This document shows positions 60,956-64,000 of a stretch of 64,000 nucleotides of DNA, piece after piece (positions within the stretch are counted from its first letter, which is position 1; each line of letters starts with the position of its first letter). The position numbers and the translations under genes are program-made. The DNA lies in contig NZ_FOVK01000008.1 of assembly GCF_900115135.1 (NCBI RefSeq), positions 37,747 through 101,746 of the forward strand. The letters run 5' to 3'. Below the pieces are notes generated by a model. That model worked only from the letters and a program-made list of their open reading frames with translations. It ran no database searches and was not told the origin of the DNA. Source of the DNA: Proteiniclasticum ruminis (GTDB taxonomy: Bacteria > Bacillota > Clostridia > Clostridiales > Clostridiaceae).

Positions 60956-62302
60956 ATGGGAAGAATGTTTGGAACAGATGGCGTTCGAGGAATCGCCAAC
61001 AGTGAGCTGACACCGGAGCTGGCGTTTCAGCTGGGTAAGGCTGGTGCTTTGGTATTAACGAAAGGTGCGCATAAGCCAAAGATTCTGGTGGCGAAAGACA
61101 CAAGAATCTCAGGAGATTTGCTGGAGTCTGCCATGGTGGCAGGAATCCTAAGTGTTGGTGCAGAAGCTGTACTCCTTGGCGTGGTGCCTACACCTGCTGT
61201 GGCCTATCTTGTCCGTGAATATGATGCGGATGCGGGTGTCATGATCTCTGCCTCCCATAATCCTGTGGAGTTCAACGGCATCAAGTTCTTCAACCGCGAA
61301 GGTCTGAAGCTGTCTGATGCGTTGGAAGATGAAATCCAAAAGCTCATTGAAGGGGATTTTGAAGGTGTTTCAGTGCCAACAGGAAAAGACATTGGACATG
61401 TGAGCCGTGCAGAAAATGCCACAAAAGATTATGTGGCTTTTGCAGTGAATACTTTAGAGGGAGATCTCTCTGGACTGAAGATTGCATTGGACTGCGCCAA
61501 TGGCGCAAGCTACCTGGCTGCAGCGGAAGCTTTTGAAAAGCTGGGTGCAGAAGTCTTTGTCATCCATCATGAGCCCAATGGCGTGAACATCAACGAAAAG
61601 TGCGGATCCACCCATCCGGAGGATCTCATGAAGTTTGTGGTGGAAAAGGGCTGTGATCTGGGTCTTGCTTTTGATGGAGACTCTGACAGATGCCTTGCAG
61701 TGAATGAAAAGGGCGAACTGGTCAATGGAGACTTCATCATCCTCATCGCAGGACTTTATTTGAAAGAGATGGGAAAACTCAAGGATGACACCATCGTGGT
61801 CACCGTTATGAGTAATCTTGGACTGATGCTTGCGGCGAAGGAACTGGGACTTAAGGTATCCATCACTGCTGTGGGAGACCGCTATGTGCTGGAGGATATT
61901 CTTTTAAACAACTACTCCATCGGCGGAGAGCAGTCCGGTCATGTGATCTTTAAAGACTTCAACACCACAGGAGACGGTATTGTCACCGCCATTCAGCTGG
62001 CTGGCATTGTCAAGAAGAAAGGAAAGACCCTCTCTGAACTGGCATCCGTCATGAGAATGCTGCCACAGGTGCTGGTCAATGTGAAGATACCAAACGAGTT
62101 CAAGAACATCCATGAGGTGGATGAAGAGGTCATGGACCTCATCCGTGAAGTGGAAGAAAGTCTGGAAGGAAAAGGCCGGGTGCTGATCCGTCCATCCGGA
62201 ACCGAGCCTCTCGTAAGAATCATGCTGGAAGGCGAAGATCAGGATGAGATCAATGCCGCTGCCCATAAAATCGCAGACCTCATCAAGAGTAAGATTGCAT
62301 AA
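60956..62302 (+). CDS. glmM: Phosphoglucosamine mutase
   Basis: Converts glucosamine-6-phosphate to glucosamine-1-phosphate on the way to UDP-GlcNAc. 448 residues, the usual length. It shows [10 protein letters not shown] at the start, the catalytic phosphoserine in SASHNP (Ser100), the Mg2+ loop DGDSDR (240-245), the sugar-binding GGEQSGH and the phosphate-binding [10 protein letters not shown]. In many Firmicutes glmM follows cdaA-cdaR and its product modulates CdaA; here it stands alone, 20 kb away, with its own promoter. AAGGAAGG lies ahead of the ATG. Confidence 0.97.
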   Translation: MGRMFGTDGVRGIANSELTPELAFQLGKAGALVLTKGAHKPKILVAKDTRISGDLLESAMVAGILSVGAEAVLLGVVPTPAVAYLVREYDADAGVMISASHNPVEFNGIKFFNREGLKLSDALEDEIQKLIEGDFEGVSVPTGKDIGHVSRAENATKDYVAFAVNTLEGDLSGLKIALDCANGASYLAAAEAFEKLGAEVFVIHHEPNGVNINEKCGSTHPEDLMKFVVEKGCDLGLAFDGDSDRCLAVNEKGELVNGDFIILIAGLYLKEMGKLKDDTIVVTVMSNLGLMLAAKELGLKVSITAVGDRYVLEDILLNNYSIGGEQSGHVIFKDFNTTGDGIVTAIQLAGIVKKKGKTLSELASVMRMLPQVLVNVKIPNEFKNIHEVDEEVMDLIREVEESLEGKGRVLIRPSGTEPLVRIMLEGEDQDEINAAAHKIADLIKSKIA

Positions 62303-62311
62303 AAAAATAAG

Positions 62312-62350
62312 TGAGAACAGTGCAGAAGATAGCTGCACCGTTCTCATTTT
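62312..62350 (+). terminator. Terminator of glmM
   Basis: Stem TGAGAACAGTGCAG/CTGCACCGTTCTCA with one mismatch, then TTTTCC. Confidence 0.85.
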
Positions 62351-62436
62351 CCTGTTATGATTTGTATTATTTTTGTTATTATTTCGCAATCTATGACATG
62401 CCGGTGTATGTTTAAATAAGTATAGGAGGTGAAGCG

Positions 62437-63054
62437 ATGAAAGGAATACTCATTATACTATCTTTATTATTCCTGACAGCCTGTGGAGCACAGGAAATGG
62501 CAGCGGAAGAGACTGCTGTAGAAAGAGATATGGTTGGCGTAACCGAAAGTGCTCCGGAGGATACGGCGGAAGCTCCAGCAGAGGCTCCAGCAGAAGAGGT
62601 CCTAGAGATGGCACCAAAGGTTGCTGTGAATTACAGTGGCCAGATTCTGGATGTGATGAATTTTAGAACTTCAGACTCCTTGGATATGAAGAGTGAACAT
62701 AGAATCATCAGAACCTATGAGGAGTTCACGGACTACAATGAGGAGTACACCATCCTCGAAAATCCGTTTTTTATTGATGATGAAAGCCTCAATGCCCTGC
62801 AAAAAGTGAATGAGGAATATTTTAAAACCCAAGGATTTATCGCAGTGATACTTGTGGAAAGCTCAGGGTCCAATGAAGTCACTGGAGAGAGTCTCCTTGT
62901 GAAAGGAAATGTGGCTGAAGTATTTATCAGAAGACGGGCTGCAGAGATCGGCACCATGGATATTGCCACACGGCATGTCTTGTTTCCTGTAAGCAAAGAA
63001 GAGCTGAAAGAGGTCACGGATGTGAAGGTCACCATCAGTCTTTCAGCAAAATGA
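62437..63054 (+). CDS. Lipoprotein of unknown function
   Basis: A 205-residue lipoprotein: signal with lipobox LTAC (Cys16), a low-complexity acidic linker rich in Ala, Pro and Glu (about 20-55), then a domain of about 140 residues with YEEFTDYNEEY and GFIAVILVESSGSNEV, weakly like the PrcB_C-type lipoprotein domain. AGGAGGTGAAG precedes the ATG. Monocistronic. Confidence 0.78.
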   Translation: MKGILIILSLLFLTACGAQEMAAEETAVERDMVGVTESAPEDTAEAPAEAPAEEVLEMAPKVAVNYSGQILDVMNFRTSDSLDMKSEHRIIRTYEEFTDYNEEYTILENPFFIDDESLNALQKVNEEYFKTQGFIAVILVESSGSNEVTGESLLVKGNVAEVFIRRRAAEIGTMDIATRHVLFPVSKEELKEVTDVKVTISLSAK

Positions 63055-63067
63055 GAAAATGTTCTTT

Positions 63068-63093
63068 AAAGAGAGCTTTAGGGCTCTCTTTTC
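63068..63093 (+). terminator. Terminator of the lipoprotein gene
   Basis: Stem AAAGAGAGC/GCTCTCTTT with a 6-base loop, then TC. Confidence 0.85.
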
Positions 63094-63129
63094 TTATGCA
63101 TTCGTTCATGATTTCTTTAAACTGCTAGT

Positions 63130-64000
63130 GTAAAATTATTGTAGGAAAAATAAAAGAGAATAGAACCCCGTATGATATGCTTAATATGCAACCAAAAAAC
63201 ACACTCGGGAGGACTATTCTCATGAACATTATACAACAGGCTATGGAAATTATCACTAGGAGTTATGGGGAGAATCTTCATAGAGCTCTAGCTGGAACGA
63301 TAAACTTCAGTGAGATGACAACAAGATTGGAAGAGGATTTCAGAAAGACAGCGGCCCTAGTGGCAAAAGAAATCATGGAGAATCTGGATCAGGCAATCAA
63401 AGAAAGCAAAAGCAGAAAGAAAGACTGGTATGTGGAAAGAAATGGCGACGAGAAGACACTCAATACGGTTTTAGGCGAAATCACTTTCAGGAGGACGTAT
63501 TATGTCCATAAGCAGACAGGAGCGTACGCTTACCTGTCTGACGACCAGGTAGGACTCACTCCACATGAGAGAATGGATTTAGGCTTGAAAGCTAGGATTA
63601 TGGAACATGCAACGTCTATGTCATATCAGAAAACGATCGATGCTTTGTCCTACAGTGGAATAACTTCCAAGATGAGTGTGATGAACGTCATAAAAGGCAG
63701 AGAGCCTATCCCCAATGAGGCTGCGGAAATGTCCGACAGAAAGGATAGCACACCCTCTGTGCTCTATATTGAAGCAGATGAGGATCATGTTGCATTGCAG
63801 AATGGAAAATCCACCATCGCCAAGATTGTGTATGTCCATGAAGGGCGTAAGCCCTTATCCAAAAATCGCCATCAGCTGATCCATAAACGCTATTTTACCG
63901 CTCTGTCGGATAATGAGTCTCTATGGTTGGATGTAGCCAATTATCTGGAAGAAACCTATGATATGGAAAAAGTTAGAACAGTCTATCTATCAGGAGATGG
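63130..64000 (+). mobile_element. ISLre2-type insertion sequence, left part
   Basis: The transposase gene begins at 63222 and runs off the window. The left end should lie between the lipoprotein terminator (63093) and 63222; the exact terminal inverted repeat could not be placed without the right end. The coordinate given is approximate. Confidence 0.6.
63222..64000 (+). CDS. ISLre2-family transposase (UPF0236), 5' part
   Basis: An open frame of 259 codons without a stop, continuing beyond the window; full family members are about 400-500 residues. It starts at ATG 63222 after GGGAGGA. UPF0236/ISLre2 features are YVERNGDEKTLNTVLGEITFRRTYY near residue 68, the aspartate-rich YIEADEDHVALQ near 183 (a likely first catalytic aspartate), and VYLSGDG at the end of the window (likely second). 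It looks intact as far as visible. Confidence 0.88.
   Translation, partial: MNIIQQAMEIITRSYGENLHRALAGTINFSEMTTRLEEDFRKTAALVAKEIMENLDQAIKESKSRKKDWYVERNGDEKTLNTVLGEITFRRTYYVHKQTGAYAYLSDDQVGLTPHERMDLGLKARIMEHATSMSYQKTIDALSYSGITSKMSVMNVIKGREPIPNEAAEMSDRKDSTPSVLYIEADEDHVALQNGKSTIAKIVYVHEGRKPLSKNRHQLIHKRYFTALSDNESLWLDVANYLEETYDMEKVRTVYLSGD

Noticed and set aside
60703..60999. N-terminal extension of the NusG-II protein
   Set aside because: The added residues look noncoding, have no ribosome binding site, and would overlap the glmM promoter and start.
1..64000. tRNA or rRNA genes and CRISPR arrays
   Set aside because: No T-loop/anticodon arrangement, rRNA-like stretch or regularly spaced repeats were seen on either strand.

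Overview
The window reads as chromosome of an anaerobic, amino-acid-fermenting low-to-mid GC Firmicute, most likely a Clostridiales member. The evidence is gene content: the B12-dependent methylaspartate route of glutamate fermentation, ethanolamine ammonia-lyase, butyrate kinase and phosphate butyryltransferase, a four-subunit 2-oxoacid:ferredoxin oxidoreductase, a monoderm-type Tad/Flp pilus locus without secretin, and strong AGGAGG ribosome binding sites. No rRNA, tRNA or CRISPR array was seen. Function calls come from sequence motifs read by eye; no database search was run.

Layout. 1-5.0 kb: end of a glutamate-degradation operon (glmL end, glmE, mal, two mesaconase/class I fumarase subunits). 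5.2-10.8 kb: ECF sigma/anti-sigma pair, a membrane protein, and a histidine kinase/AraC-type response regulator pair. 10.9-17.2 kb: lipoproteins, a stand-alone RsmH-family methyltransferase, a PadR/HAAS-type regulatory cassette and a NUDIX hydrolase. 17.5-18.9 kb (minus): TetR regulator and membrane protein. 19.3-24.6 kb: eutBC behind a long structured leader, citX and ptsI. 25.1-35.7 kb: complete Tad pilus locus ending in a large VWA protein and a DUF192 protein. 35.8-37.5 kb (minus): EAL-CBS-GGDEF protein. 37.8-42.7 kb: small conserved-looking protein, thioredoxin, cdaA-cdaR (c-di-AMP), FAD oxidoreductase. 43-49.6 kb: buk-ptb-buk, then ATPase-ferredoxin-vor operon. 49.8-52.3 kb (minus): putative HExxH metalloprotein and small membrane proteins. 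52.7-55.1 kb: YhbD regulator with two bactofilin-like proteins. 55.2-59.3 kb: a two-gene DUF262 cassette. 59.4-63.1 kb: AIM24 protein, NusG-II domain protein, glmM and a lipoprotein. 63.2 kb to the end: start of an ISLre2-type transposase.

How the genes work together. Glutamate would be rearranged to 3-methylaspartate (GlmES with GlmL), deaminated to mesaconate (Mal) and hydrated to citramalate (mesaconase); CitX at 22.3 kb could mature a citramalate or citrate lyase encoded elsewhere. The vor and buk/ptb operons fit oxidative decarboxylation of branched-chain 2-oxoacids and ATP formation from the acyl-CoA. eutBC adds a second B12-dependent ammonia-releasing step.

The best candidate for an under-described system is the DUF262 pair (55245-59257). 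It is visibly richer in A+T than its surroundings, carries GmrSD/SspE-like motifs (DGQQR, and an HNH/DUF1524-like C-terminus on the first protein only), and sits between two closely related terminator hairpins that form an imperfect direct repeat. The next most interesting are the structured eutBC leader, the hairpins before the vor operon, and the YhbD-bactofilin module.
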